DNA from: Candidatus Saccharimonadia bacterium
GTDB taxonomy: Bacteria; Patescibacteriota; Saccharimonadia; Saccharimonadales; UBA4665
DNA: 33,560 nucleotides
Reading direction: 5' to 3'
Assembly: GCA_023268595.1 (NCBI GenBank)
Contig: JALQUD010000004.1
Coordinates: 1-33,560, forward strand
The position numbers were made by a program, and so were the translations under genes. Every line of letters starts with the position of its first letter. Within the stretch, counting starts at the first letter, position 1. Below the pieces are notes generated by a model. The model was not told where the DNA came from, made no database searches, and was given only the letters and a program-made list of their open reading frames with translations. Positions 8,293 through 16,237 of this stretch are shown piece by piece.

Positions 8293-9231
8293 TCATAGGA
8301 CGACGATCGACTCCAGCGTGCTCCTTATTGGTTTAACGAAGTCCTTATCATCCCACATGGACGGTATGACCGTCAGTGCCGGTCCCGGTTTTTCGCATTT
8401 GGTATCCGGGCAGCTCTGGAAGGTCACGGTTATGAGCGGGTCACCATTGATGACGCCCGACTGGTCGACGTACTGGTCCTTGACGTAGCCGTTATCGCCA
8501 CTGACGTAGACCGCGTCGATTCCTTTCCGGCCGGCGTCCTGCGAACCGGCATAATTCAGAAAACTCAGATAGGTCGCGCCACGCTGCATCTGCGACGGCT
8601 TGGCGTAGTTCATCAGTTCCGATTCGTGCACCGCCTGGGCATTACCGCTCTCGAACTCAGGTATGCCGCTCTGCTTATGCTGCATAGTGACGACCGCGCG
8701 CGCACTAACCTTCTTGATATCACCATCCACTGACACTGCCTTGACGCCCAACGGCGTAGAAGTGATCGTCAGCTTGTTGGTGTCCGTCTCGGTTACTTTC
8801 CACTTCTGCGGATAATCGAATTGCAGGCCGAACGCCACTGAATTATATGTCTCGGTCGGCTCTTCGGCCGGCTTGCTGGCTGCCGGTGGCGTCGTCTGCT
8901 GACTGGTCTTCGGCTTGTCAGCCTCTACATGGCGCAGCCAAAAGTACCAACCCGCACCAGCACCGGCCGCCGTCAGTACCCCTATCAGCCCCATCCACCC
9001 CAGGAATGCCAGGAAGGGGTGCCGCTTTTTACGTTCGTCGTCATATTCACCGGAACCGGCCTCGGCTATGCGCAGCTTTTGAATCTTGTTCTGCCGCGCT
9101 TCGGTGGCGGCATCGACTTGCTGCTCCCAGTCATCACCTATCAGACTGTCCTGGTCGACGACTTCAGCCCGCACATCGTCATTGCCAGCCTTGCCGGCCG
9201 ACACAGATTTATCAGGCTTACGCTTTGTCAT
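8293..9231 (-). CDS. Single-pass membrane protein with soluble extracellular domain
   Basis: 312 residues from ATG 9231, chosen over an ATG 24 nt earlier because TATACT lies 6 nt upstream of it. About 90 charged cytoplasmic residues (poly-Glu/Asp/Gln stretch, then KKRHPF), one transmembrane helix (FLAFLGWMGLIGVLTAAGAGAGWYFWL), a Pro/Thr/Lys-rich linker, then a domain of about 170 residues starting SVAFGLQFDYPQKWKVTETD. That opening resembles PsbP/MOG1-like or lipoprotein-type domains that begin with a 'F.yP..W.v' strand, which I take as a fold hint only. It ends with a CPDTKC pair that may form a disulphide. Function unknown. Confidence 0.7.
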   Translation of the reverse strand: MTKRKPDKSVSAGKAGNDDVRAEVVDQDSLIGDDWEQQVDAATEARQNKIQKLRIAEAGSGEYDDERKKRHPFLAFLGWMGLIGVLTAAGAGAGWYFWLRHVEADKPKTSQQTTPPAASKPAEEPTETYNSVAFGLQFDYPQKWKVTETDTNKLTITSTPLGVKAVSVDGDIKKVSARAVVTMQHKQSGIPEFESGNAQAVHESELMNYAKPSQMQRGATYLSFLNYAGSQDAGRKGIDAVYVSGDNGYVKDQYVDQSGVINGDPLITVTFQSCPDTKCEKPGPALTVIPSMWDDKDFVKPIRSTLESIVVL

Positions 9232-9237
9232 GCTACA

Positions 9238-9243
9238 AGTATA
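9238..9243 (-). promoter_or_regulatory. -10 box, leaderless start
   Basis: TATACT on the minus strand, 6 nt upstream of ATG 9231; no Shine-Dalgarno. Same layout as the mutY-like and LexA-like genes. Confidence 0.5.
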
Positions 9244-9316
9244 CCGCTCTTGCAAGCGCTACAGATATGAGCTTTTTCACACCATACCGCCCAGCCCCCC
9301 ACTTCATCCCCGTGGC

Positions 9317-9370
9317 ACAGTCGTGAAAATATATACTTTTCATATATATTCTGTATATTTTCACGACTGT
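9317..9370. repeat. 17-bp perfect inverted repeat with AT-rich centre
   Basis: ACAGTCGTGAAAATATA (9317-9333) pairs perfectly with 9354-9370 around a 20-nt AT-rich loop. It lies between the aspS terminator and the 9231 gene start. No T-tract follows on either strand, so it is a poor intrinsic terminator. It may be an operator, recombination or replication site; see findings. Confidence 0.8.
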
Positions 9371-9403
9371 CGCAGGAGGGTGTGGGATAAACGTTCACGA
9401 ACT

Positions 9404-9429
9404 AAAAACCGGCCGCAGCATGGGCGGCC
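9404..9429 (-). terminator. Rho-independent terminator of aspS
   Basis: On the minus strand: GGCCGC, a 7-nt loop, GCGGCC, then GGTTTTT. It starts 23 nt after the aspS stop codon. Confidence 0.75.
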
Positions 9430-9452
9430 AGTCATGCGGCGTGAGCCAGCAG

Positions 9453-10784
9453 CTACGGTGCCAAGCGGTTGATGTCGCGTGGGAAGAGCGTAGCCTCTTT
9501 GACGTTAGCCAGGCCGATGGTCTTTTCGACCAACCGGTCGATACCGAAGCCACAGCCGCCGTGCATCGGCAGACCGTACTTAAAGGCCATCAGGTAGTAC
9601 TTGTAGCCAGGGTGCTCGACGTCAAGGCCGGCAGCGGTCATCTGCTCGATCATCTTCTGATAGTTGTTCTCGCGTAGTGGTACGGTAGCGATCTCCAGGC
9701 CGCGGAACAGCAGGTCACCCCATAGCACGGTGCCACTTTCCGGATCCATCTTGTGATAGAACTTACCGGCTTGGATCGGGAAGCGCACGGCGTACACCAG
9801 GTCGCTACCCAGGTTCTTGCGGGCGTGCTCGGCAATCCAGCGTTCCTCATCGGGGATAAGGTCCTTCTCATCGGTCACATCGGTGCCTGTGGCTTTGGTG
9901 TACATCTCGTGGATCTCGGCGATCGTGAAACGTGGGACTTTCACGCCACCGTCATCGGCGACCGAAAGCTTGAGTTCGGGAGCGTTCAGGCTCTTCAGGT
10001 CATCGGCATGCTCGGCGTAGGCCCGCTGCAGTACGCTGGCAGTCATACCGGCCACCATGTCCAATACCTCATCATGGTCCTTCACGAAGCCCATCTCGAT
10101 GTCGAGCATCTGCAGCTCGGTCAGGTGACGGGTAGTAGCACTCGGCTCGGCGCGGTAACTGTGGCCGATCTCGAACACGCGCTCAAAGGCACCGACCATA
10201 ATCTGCTTGTAAAGCTGCGGGCTCTGGGCCAGCGTGGCCTCCCGACCGAAGTAATCCAACTTGAAGACCTCGGCACCACCCTCGGTAGCACCAGCCAACA
10301 ACTTAGGCGTGTCAATTTCAACGAATTCACGGTCCTGCAGATATTCGCGGATGTAACGCACCAGACTGGCACGCAGCTTGAAGATCTTCTGCTCCTGCAG
10401 GTTGCGGATGTTCAGTACGCGGTATTCGAATAGGGTGTCCAGGTTCTCGGCCTTGTGCTGGATAGGTTTGTCAATCTCGATCGGCGGTTCGTCAGTGACC
10501 GGCACCAGCACTTCAAGCGTCACATCGTGCAGCTCGGCGCCGCCGGGTGCCCGTGGCTCCTCTTTGACGCTACCGCTGACACGCAGCACGGTACCGATCT
10601 GCATACCACGCAGCTTTTCGACTTCGTCCTTATCTTTGATGACGATCTGGATCAAGCCGCGGCGGTCGCGGACGTTGATGAACGTCAGTCCTCCCAGCAG
10701 GCGCTTCTTGTGCAACCAGCCTTCGATGGTAATGGTTTCGCCGATATGCTTGACGGCTTCGTCGGAAAGGGTCCGGGTAGTCAT
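9453..10784 (-). CDS. aspS: Aspartyl-tRNA synthetase, archaeal-type, probably non-discriminating
   Basis: 443 residues, the length of archaeal-type (AspRS2) enzymes and about 150 shorter than the E. coli type with its GAD insertion. An N-terminal OB-fold anticodon domain (ITIEGWLHKKRLLGGLTFINVRDRRG) is followed by the class II catalytic core: motif 2 in FEIGHSYRAEPSATTRHLTE and motif 3 in GCGFGIDRLVEKTIGL. It charges tRNA-Asp with Asp. Specificity residues reported for this family are Trp plus Lys in discriminating enzymes and His plus Pro in non-discriminating ones; here GWLH has His and RAPGG has Pro. This predicts that it also makes Asp-tRNA-Asn for GatCAB. AGGAG lies 9 nt before the ATG. 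It has its own terminator and a long leader. Confidence 0.93.
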   Translation of the reverse strand: MTTRTLSDEAVKHIGETITIEGWLHKKRLLGGLTFINVRDRRGLIQIVIKDKDEVEKLRGMQIGTVLRVSGSVKEEPRAPGGAELHDVTLEVLVPVTDEPPIEIDKPIQHKAENLDTLFEYRVLNIRNLQEQKIFKLRASLVRYIREYLQDREFVEIDTPKLLAGATEGGAEVFKLDYFGREATLAQSPQLYKQIMVGAFERVFEIGHSYRAEPSATTRHLTELQMLDIEMGFVKDHDEVLDMVAGMTASVLQRAYAEHADDLKSLNAPELKLSVADDGGVKVPRFTIAEIHEMYTKATGTDVTDEKDLIPDEERWIAEHARKNLGSDLVYAVRFPIQAGKFYHKMDPESGTVLWGDLLFRGLEIATVPLRENNYQKMIEQMTAAGLDVEHPGYKYYLMAFKYGLPMHGGCGFGIDRLVEKTIGLANVKEATLFPRDINRLAP

Positions 10785-10961
10785 GGGTTGTTCTCCTGTC
10801 AGTTCAGTTCAATAGTCGGGTCCGATGATCGAAAGTTCGATGATCAACGTAGGCACGGCGGCTCCGGGACCGGTAGCAAGCGGTGCGCCGTGGACACCTA
10901 CTCGCCGGCCCTGGTATTTCTGTTATCGTTCTGACCGGTGTATGACATGCAGTGTAACATC
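10785..10961 (-). promoter_or_regulatory. Long 5' leader of aspS
   Basis: The predicted transcription start near 10961 leaves about 175 nt of untranslated RNA. It holds a near-perfect hairpin at 10824-10845 (9 bp plus one G.G mismatch) close to the Shine-Dalgarno. I see no T-box elements (no AGGTGGNACCGCG-like sequence) and no terminator in it. Gene-free. Confidence 0.4.
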
Positions 10962-10967
10962 GGTACA

Positions 10968-10976
10968 AGTATAGCA
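10968..10976 (-). promoter_or_regulatory. Extended -10 promoter of aspS
   Basis: Minus strand TGC-TATACT. It is divergent from the plus-strand promoter at 11019. Confidence 0.5.
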
Positions 10977-11018
10977 CCTTTGCGCATTGTAAGCCTGGCA
11001 GTCACGGTCGGCGGCAGG

Positions 11019-11046
11019 TATAATCACAAGCAGAATATGTGAGGAG
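11019..11046 (+). promoter_or_regulatory. -10 box and Shine-Dalgarno of the beta-helix protein gene
   Basis: Perfect TATAAT (11019-11024); GAGGAG (11041-11046) then lies 7 nt before GTG 11054. An in-frame GTG at 11039 overlaps this ribosome binding site and is therefore rejected as the start. Confidence 0.65.
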
Positions 11047-11053
11047 AAGTTCG

Positions 11054-13423
11054 GTGAGCAGGTTACCAGTACAAGGTGGGGATGAGAACGCGTGGGGATC
11101 GGTGCTCAACGACTTCCTGATGCAGGCACACAACAATGACGGCAGCCTCAAGCCGTCCGGTGTCACCGCCGCCGGGGCGATCACCCAGGACGACGCCGAC
11201 GCCCGCTATCTGACTCCTGGCGCCGCCGATGCTAAATACCTGGACCAGGCAGCCGGCGATGCCCGCTATGTCGAAGGTTCCGGCGTCGGCATGCCCGGTG
11301 GCGTAGCATCGCTGGATGGCACTGGAAAGGTTCCTGCCGCGCAGCTACCAGCCGCTGCCGGTATTCCGGACGCGACCACTACCACCAAGGGTGCCGTACG
11401 CTTGGCCGGCGATCTGGCCGGCAGCGCGGACAGCCCCACCGTACCTGGCCTTTCAGCCAAGGCTTCGACCGCCACCGTCATCAGTGCCGGCACCGGGCTT
11501 ACCGGCGGTGGCGACCTGACCGCCAACCGTAGCCTGGCAGTCGTTTATGGCACTGCCTCCGGGACCGCGGCCGCTGGCAATGACAGCCGGATCATCGGCG
11601 CCATCCAAGCCTCCACAGCCACGACCAAAGGCGACCTGCTGGCCGCCAGCGGTCCTGGTGCAATCACCCGCCTACCCGCCGGCACCAATGGGCAGGTCCT
11701 ATCAGCCGATAGTAGCCAGACATCCGGATTAGCCTGGACCAACCCTGCGGCCGCATCGCTGTCGTATCCTAATAATTCTGGAACCGCCACCGTCACACCA
11801 CGTCTGGCTGTCACCGATGTCCGTGACTACGGCGCCAAAGGCGATAATACGACCGATGACGCAGCCGCCATCAACGCCGCCATCGTAGCAGCGCCGGAAG
11901 GCGGTACGGTTTATTTTCCACCAGGCATATATCTGGTTTCCAGTACCATCCGTCTGCGACCCTACCGCACCTACTCCGGAGGCGGCGGTCTGACCGGCCG
12001 GACAGTCATCAAAGCCACCACCGGACTGACGGACGCCGTCATGGCTTCCGAAGCCTGGTATAGCAACCAGACCACCTGTGATAACCCGATCCGCATCCAG
12101 GGCCTGATGGTCAACGGCAACAACGTCGGTACCAGCGTACGCGGCATCGTGATGCTCAACTTCTGGTCACGCATCACCGACGTCCAGGTCGTCAGCACCA
12201 CCGGCCACGGCATCGAGCTCAACGACACTACCCGTAACGGCACCAACACCATCACCAACAGCGCCAGCGAGAACACCATCACCGCCTGCCGCTTTGATTC
12301 GATTGGCGGCTGTGGCATTTACCAGCGTTCCGGCAACCAGCAGGCCAACCTTGATGGCCGCATCGAGTCATGTTTCTTCTCCACCATCGGCCAATACGGC
12401 ATCCGCTTAGGCCGCGCAGCCGGCTGGTACGTCCAGAACAACCACCTGTACGGCATCGCCTGGGACGCCATCAACACCGACAGCTGTTACGCTACCGTCA
12501 TTACCGACAACTACATCGAAGACTTTGGCGGCGCCAACCAGGCCAACCCCGGGGCGCCGACCTACGGTTACTACAACGGGATTTCGCTCAACACCATCCT
12601 GGACAGCGGCCGGGCAAGCATGGTCAGCGGTAACACCGTGACGAACAACCAGCCTTCCAGTCCCAGTGCCCAGCGCTTTAACTGTCTGTACGCATCAGCT
12701 GGCGGCAGCCAGGCCAAAGCCCGGGTCATCATCACTGGCAACAACTTCGGCTGGGCAAGCACCGGCACGCCGGCTGTCAGCCGCAGCTGGGGCGCCGAAC
12801 TCAGCGCCAACACCGGCGGTTTATTAGAAGTAAGCTGGGGTAGCGGCCAGATCCAGCGCAATGTGAACTGGCAACGGACACTGGTCTACGACCCGACCAA
12901 GGTCAATCTGATCGAGTCTGCCGGTAACGTCCAACGGCCATTTACCGGCTGGACTGCCGACCCCGCCAATGCGTCGGGCAGCAACAGCCTGACACTGACG
13001 CCCGGTACGGTCTACGTCATGGAAGCGGAGGTCAAGGCCGGTCGGGTCTCGACCATCGATTTCAGCCTTTCAGCCGGCGGCTCGGGTATAACCGGTGGTT
13101 ACATCGGCCTGTACGACCTGGACCGCAGCCGTCTGGGCACGTCATCCAACGTCAGCGGTGCTTTCGCGGCCTCGGGCACCAAGTCGGTCAACCTCAGCAC
13201 GCCGGTAGCTGTCAGCGACGGCAAGTATTACATCGCCTTCCTGGTCGTCGGTTCATCCGGACCATCCATACAATCGTCGGCAGACCTAGGTATCGCCAAC
13301 CTCGGCCGCAGTATCGCACCATATCGCTCGGCGACCGCCGACACCGGCCAGTCCAGCCTGCCGGCCAGCCTGAGCAGCACCCAGACGGCCATCGGCCAAC
13401 TACCGTTCGCAGTCATGCGCTAA
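11054..13423 (+). CDS. Tail-spike-like right-handed beta-helix protein (pectate lyase 3 / GH28-related)
   Basis: 789 residues from GTG 11054. The N-terminus SRLPVQGGDENAWGSVLNDFLMQAHN has no signal peptide or membrane helix. Residues about 40-245 are low-complexity Gly/Ala/Thr-rich repeats like phage tail fibres (two DARYL/DARYV-type units, TGLTGGGDLTANRSLAV). A pectate-lyase-3 superfamily beta-helix follows, opening with VRDYGAKGDNTTDDAAAINAAI and EGGTVYFPPGIYLVSSTI, then many N/G/T-rich rungs. The last 170 residues form a separate beta-sandwich-like domain (LIESAGNVQRPFTGW...). The fold suggests binding or cleaving polysaccharide, as in phage tail spikes. No phage structural genes are nearby. 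Export route unknown. Terminates 15 bp before the convergent CBS-lysozyme gene. Confidence 0.8.
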   Translation: MSRLPVQGGDENAWGSVLNDFLMQAHNNDGSLKPSGVTAAGAITQDDADARYLTPGAADAKYLDQAAGDARYVEGSGVGMPGGVASLDGTGKVPAAQLPAAAGIPDATTTTKGAVRLAGDLAGSADSPTVPGLSAKASTATVISAGTGLTGGGDLTANRSLAVVYGTASGTAAAGNDSRIIGAIQASTATTKGDLLAASGPGAITRLPAGTNGQVLSADSSQTSGLAWTNPAAASLSYPNNSGTATVTPRLAVTDVRDYGAKGDNTTDDAAAINAAIVAAPEGGTVYFPPGIYLVSSTIRLRPYRTYSGGGGLTGRTVIKATTGLTDAVMASEAWYSNQTTCDNPIRIQGLMVNGNNVGTSVRGIVMLNFWSRITDVQVVSTTGHGIELNDTTRNGTNTITNSASENTITACRFDSIGGCGIYQRSGNQQANLDGRIESCFFSTIGQYGIRLGRAAGWYVQNNHLYGIAWDAINTDSCYATVITDNYIEDFGGANQANPGAPTYGYYNGISLNTILDSGRASMVSGNTVTNNQPSSPSAQRFNCLYASAGGSQAKARVIITGNNFGWASTGTPAVSRSWGAELSANTGGLLEVSWGSGQIQRNVNWQRTLVYDPTKVNLIESAGNVQRPFTGWTADPANASGSNSLTLTPGTVYVMEAEVKAGRVSTIDFSLSAGGSGITGGYIGLYDLDRSRLGTSSNVSGAFAASGTKSVNLSTPVAVSDGKYYIAFLVVGSSGPSIQSSADLGIANLGRSIAPYRSATADTGQSSLPASLSSTQTAIGQLPFAVMR

Positions 13424-13438
13424 GCTAAGCGCCGGCCA

Positions 13439-14911
13439 TCACTTCAGTTTATGGTTGGCTTTCTTGTCGAAGTACTTCTTATAAGTACCGTTATTGAACA
13501 TCGTCCATGGTTTCCAGTCTTTGCCACCGTCTGACAATCCGAAGGCCACACGTGCATTGGTCAGCGGGTCGAACAGCTCGGCATTGTCCTTTAGCCCGTA
13601 CAGCTTGCGTCGCTCCGGGCCCATGTCACCAAGCATGTTGATCTGGAACAGGCCGTACGAGTCGTCACCGGTCGAAGCATCGTCATTATGGGCCTTCACT
13701 TTGGCGGATGACTCAGCCAGCGCGACCGAGAAAGCTATTTCGAGTGCTTCTCCGCGGAAACCGGCTTCGTAAATGACATGTTTGAGCGTGGCTACCGGAT
13801 ACGGGTTTTCGGGCTTAGCCTCCTCGGCAGGCTTGTCGAATACAGGATGTTGCACGGCTTCGGCTCCTTTTTTCTTACGGGCGTCATGGGCAATCTTGGC
13901 GTTATGCGCCGCCACGGCACGCACATCATCGTACTGGTCGAACTCATCGACGATCTTGCAGCCGATGACTTGCTCCAGAATATCCTCGACGGTGATGATA
14001 CCCACGAATTCCTCGAAGTCATTGACCACTACGAACAGATGGTGATGTGTCTTGATGAAAGCGTCCAATACCTGCTCCAGCGGATGGTCCTCATGAACGA
14101 AGTATGTGGTGGCATGCATCGCCTCCCGGGCAGTCCCCGTCTTCTTGAGCGTCACCAGATCACGCAGATACAGCAGCCCGACGATACCACCGGTGCCATC
14201 GTCGCTCTTATCATCGAAACCTTGCCCGGCGTAGACCGGGAAGCGTGAATGCCCGCTCTTATGCAGCTCATCTATCAGCGCCGGCGTCACCGACTGGTCG
14301 GCTGCCACGGCATTGACCGCCCGGCGTGGCACCATACAGTCGCGCACCAGCTTGTCACCGAACGTCAGCGCGTGGGCCAGCAGGTCCAGGGTTTCGGTAG
14401 AAATACGGCTGTCCGGCTGGTGTTTCTGAGCCTCGATGACATTCAACAGGTCATCGCGGTCATACAAACCGGTATGCACGGTAATGGGACGATGCTTACG
14501 TACGAATCGCACCAGTTTGTCGACCAGAGGATGTAACCGGTCCATCACCCACACGACTGCCGGGGTCACGAATACCGCTACGCGCATACCGACCTTGGTA
14601 GCCTTGTGCGCCGGCATCCACACGAAACCATAGGCCAAGGTGGCCGCCACCAATAAGAAAGCCAGGAACGCCGGTGCGACCTCTTCCAGCAGATGGAAGC
14701 TACCGGCCGCCGACAGGACGATGACCACCCACAGCACGGCACGCAGGCTGGCGCCGTATGAAGCGGCACGGAATAGCACGCTGGCGATCGGATCCTGGGT
14801 CCGCGCCCGGTGCTTCAGCTCCTTGACCGATAATGAGGCGTAAGTTTTTTGCAGCGCCATGGCCAAAAGAGCGAGCGCCAACAATAGAAGTGCGAAGAGA
14901 TATGTAGTCAT
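13439..14911 (-). CDS. CNNM/CorC-like CBS-domain membrane protein fused to a C-terminal lysozyme-like (SLT) domain
   Basis: 490 residues, one uninterrupted frame. Hydrophobic helices lie at about 3-20, 57-75, 80-98 and 108-124, resembling a reduced DUF21/CNNM region. A CBS pair follows: LVRDCMVPRRAVNAVAADQSV (about 188-258) and about 264-318 with FVVVNDFEEFVGIITVEDILEQVIG, the hallmark of HlyC/CorC proteins. A charged linker (about 325-370) leads to a lysozyme-like domain: ALAESSAKVKAHNDD with probable catalytic Glu400, SYGLFQINMLGDMG, FDPLTNARVAFGLS and WTMFNNGTYKKY. CBS domains are cytoplasmic in this family and no helix separates them from the glycosidase-like domain, so topology is puzzling. 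It lacks the usual CorC_HlyC domain. Leaderless promoter at 14918-14926. Confidence 0.82.
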   Translation of the reverse strand: MTTYLFALLLLALALLAMALQKTYASLSVKELKHRARTQDPIASVLFRAASYGASLRAVLWVVIVLSAAGSFHLLEEVAPAFLAFLLVAATLAYGFVWMPAHKATKVGMRVAVFVTPAVVWVMDRLHPLVDKLVRFVRKHRPITVHTGLYDRDDLLNVIEAQKHQPDSRISTETLDLLAHALTFGDKLVRDCMVPRRAVNAVAADQSVTPALIDELHKSGHSRFPVYAGQGFDDKSDDGTGGIVGLLYLRDLVTLKKTGTAREAMHATTYFVHEDHPLEQVLDAFIKTHHHLFVVVNDFEEFVGIITVEDILEQVIGCKIVDEFDQYDDVRAVAAHNAKIAHDARKKKGAEAVQHPVFDKPAEEAKPENPYPVATLKHVIYEAGFRGEALEIAFSVALAESSAKVKAHNDDASTGDDSYGLFQINMLGDMGPERRKLYGLKDNAELFDPLTNARVAFGLSDGGKDWKPWTMFNNGTYKKYFDKKANHKLK

Positions 14912-14917
14912 AACTTA

Positions 14918-14926
14918 ATAGTAGCA
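14918..14926 (-). promoter_or_regulatory. Extended -10 promoter, leaderless
   Basis: Minus strand TGC-TACTAT, then 6 nt to ATG 14911; no Shine-Dalgarno. Confidence 0.5.
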
Positions 14927-14976
14927 GGAGATGCCTGGCATCCGCCACGCCGTTCGGGCGGCACATCCAGCCATTA

Positions 14977-15005
14977 TGCTATATTTAAGAAAGTAAATCA
15001 GGGAG
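14977..15005 (+). promoter_or_regulatory. Extended -10 box and Shine-Dalgarno of the DsbA-like gene
   Basis: TGC-TATATT (14977-14985) predicts transcription from about 14992. GGGAG (15001-15005) lies 10 nt before ATG 15016, so unlike many neighbours this mRNA has a leader. Confidence 0.5.
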
Positions 15006-15015
15006 TTACCAGTCC

Positions 15016-15780
15016 ATGGACAAACGTTTTTGGGGTGCCATCGCCGTCATCGCGGTCATATTCATAGGCATCGTCGTCGTCAACAACCGTAACGGCAGTT
15101 CATCGGGCAATGCCGCCCTGGCCACCGAGCACTACACCGGCAAGAACAGCCAAAACGTCACATTAGTCGAATATGGCGACTACCAATGTCCGGTCTGCGC
15201 CTCGTATTACCCGGTCGTCAAGGCTATCGAAACCAAATATGCCGATGAGATCCGTTTCCAATTCCGCAACTTCCCTATCCAACAGCTGCATGCCAATGCC
15301 GTAGCCGGCGCCCGGGCCGCAGAAGCCGCCGACAAGCAGGGCAAATTCTGGGAAATGCACGACAAGTTGTACCAGAACCAGGATCCCTCCGGCCAGCAAG
15401 GCTGGGTGGTCAGCAGTAACCCACTCGACCAATACTTCACCGGCTATGCCACCGACCTCAAGCTGAACATCGACCAGTTCAAGAAGGACTACGCCAGCGA
15501 AGCGATCAACGACATCATCAACGCCGACCAGGCGGCAGGTAAGAAACTTGGCGTCTCCGGTACGCCGACCTTCTTCCTGGAAGGCAAGCAGATCGAACTG
15601 AAAGACCTGACCGATGAGAGCACCGGCCGCCCAAGCGAGCAGAAGTTCAGCCAGTTCATAGACAAGGCGATCAAAGAGAAGGGCGGTACCAGCAAGGTCG
15701 ACCCCAACCAACCGGCAACCACCGAGAACACCGGCACTGGTGCGACTCCAGCCGAACCGGCTCCTGCCGCCGGCCAATAA
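15016..15780 (+). CDS. Membrane-anchored DsbA-family thiol-disulphide oxidoreductase
   Basis: 254 residues. One N-terminal transmembrane helix (about 5-24) is followed by a thioredoxin/DsbA fold: first strand VTLVEYGDYQCPVC with active-site CPVC (Cys58, Cys61), IRFQFRNFPI, a helical insertion, and the cis-Pro loop GVSGTPTFFLEGK. A Thr/Pro/Ala-rich tail of about 30 residues ends the protein. It would introduce or isomerise disulphides in exported proteins; the cysteine-paired secreted proteins at 1266 and 3818 are plausible clients. No DsbB or VKOR partner is in the window. Followed by a strong terminator. Confidence 0.88.
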   Translation: MDKRFWGAIAVIAVIFIGIVVVNNRNGSSSGNAALATEHYTGKNSQNVTLVEYGDYQCPVCASYYPVVKAIETKYADEIRFQFRNFPIQQLHANAVAGARAAEAADKQGKFWEMHDKLYQNQDPSGQQGWVVSSNPLDQYFTGYATDLKLNIDQFKKDYASEAINDIINADQAAGKKLGVSGTPTFFLEGKQIELKDLTDESTGRPSEQKFSQFIDKAIKEKGGTSKVDPNQPATTENTGTGATPAEPAPAAGQ

Positions 15781-15798
15781 TATCGCCGGTTAGCGACA

Positions 15799-15838
15799 CA
15801 TAGAGAAAGCTCCGGAATTATCCGGAGCTTTCTCTATG
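15799..15838. terminator. Strong intrinsic terminator, probably bidirectional
   Basis: An 18-bp perfect stem (15799-15816 with 15821-15838) and a 4-nt ATTA loop; the core CTCCGGA/TCCGGAG is flanked on both strands by GCTTTCTCTAT. It ends the DsbA-like gene from the left and the 30-codon gene from the right. Confidence 0.8.
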
Positions 15839-15861
15839 GTATGGATTCCAGTGCCGGGAGT

Positions 15862-15954
15862 TTAGTACTGGATGAATTCCTGCCAGGCCGGACGGCGCGA
15901 CTTGGTGGCGATCCGCGTCTTAGGTGACTGGAATACTTTTACGATGATGGACAT
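15862..15954 (-). CDS. Small basic protein, 30 residues, unknown
   Basis: ATG 15954 to TAA 15862. The product begins MSIIVKVFQSPKTRIATK and ends SRRPAWQEFIQY: basic, amphipathic, no membrane helix. Support for a real gene: a strong GGGGAG Shine-Dalgarno (15962-15967) exactly 7 nt before the ATG, a strong terminator 23 nt after the stop, and an otherwise gene-free 450-bp interval. No family recognised. Confidence 0.55.
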   Translation of the reverse strand: MSIIVKVFQSPKTRIATKSRRPAWQEFIQY

Positions 15955-16237
15955 GATATGTCTCCCCTCTCCGCATACGCGAAGTTTTTTGGCTGACCGG
16001 CCGGTTTTTGACTGGTCATATGATTTTTTATTTTGCCTATTTTCGACGTTGACGATTTAGTTTTTTTGTCATTGTCGGCTCTCAAGGCCGTTTTTGTCTT
16101 TTATTGGTAGTCTCGCATCTACCGACAAAGTACCTTAATAGTAGCGTAAGCATAATTGACTGTCAAACGATTCTTATCACAGTCGAATACTACGGACATG
16201 ATAAACTTAAGTGGTATAAACCAATACAAATACTTTC
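15955..16237. other. AT-rich intergenic region with T-tracts
   Basis: Apart from the Shine-Dalgarno of the 30-residue gene, this contains several T-tracts preceded by GC-rich repeats (GACCGGCCGGTTTTT near 15995; CGGC-7 nt-GCCG then TTTTTGTCTTTT at 16076-16102). These could be weak plus-strand terminators of an unseen small RNA. TATAAA at 16213-16218 may be the -10 of the antiporter. No coding frame seen. Confidence 0.4.

Noticed and set aside
9317-9370. dif site or intrinsic terminator
   Set aside because: Arms are longer than the 11-6-11 Xer layout and do not match its consensus; no T-tract after the stem.
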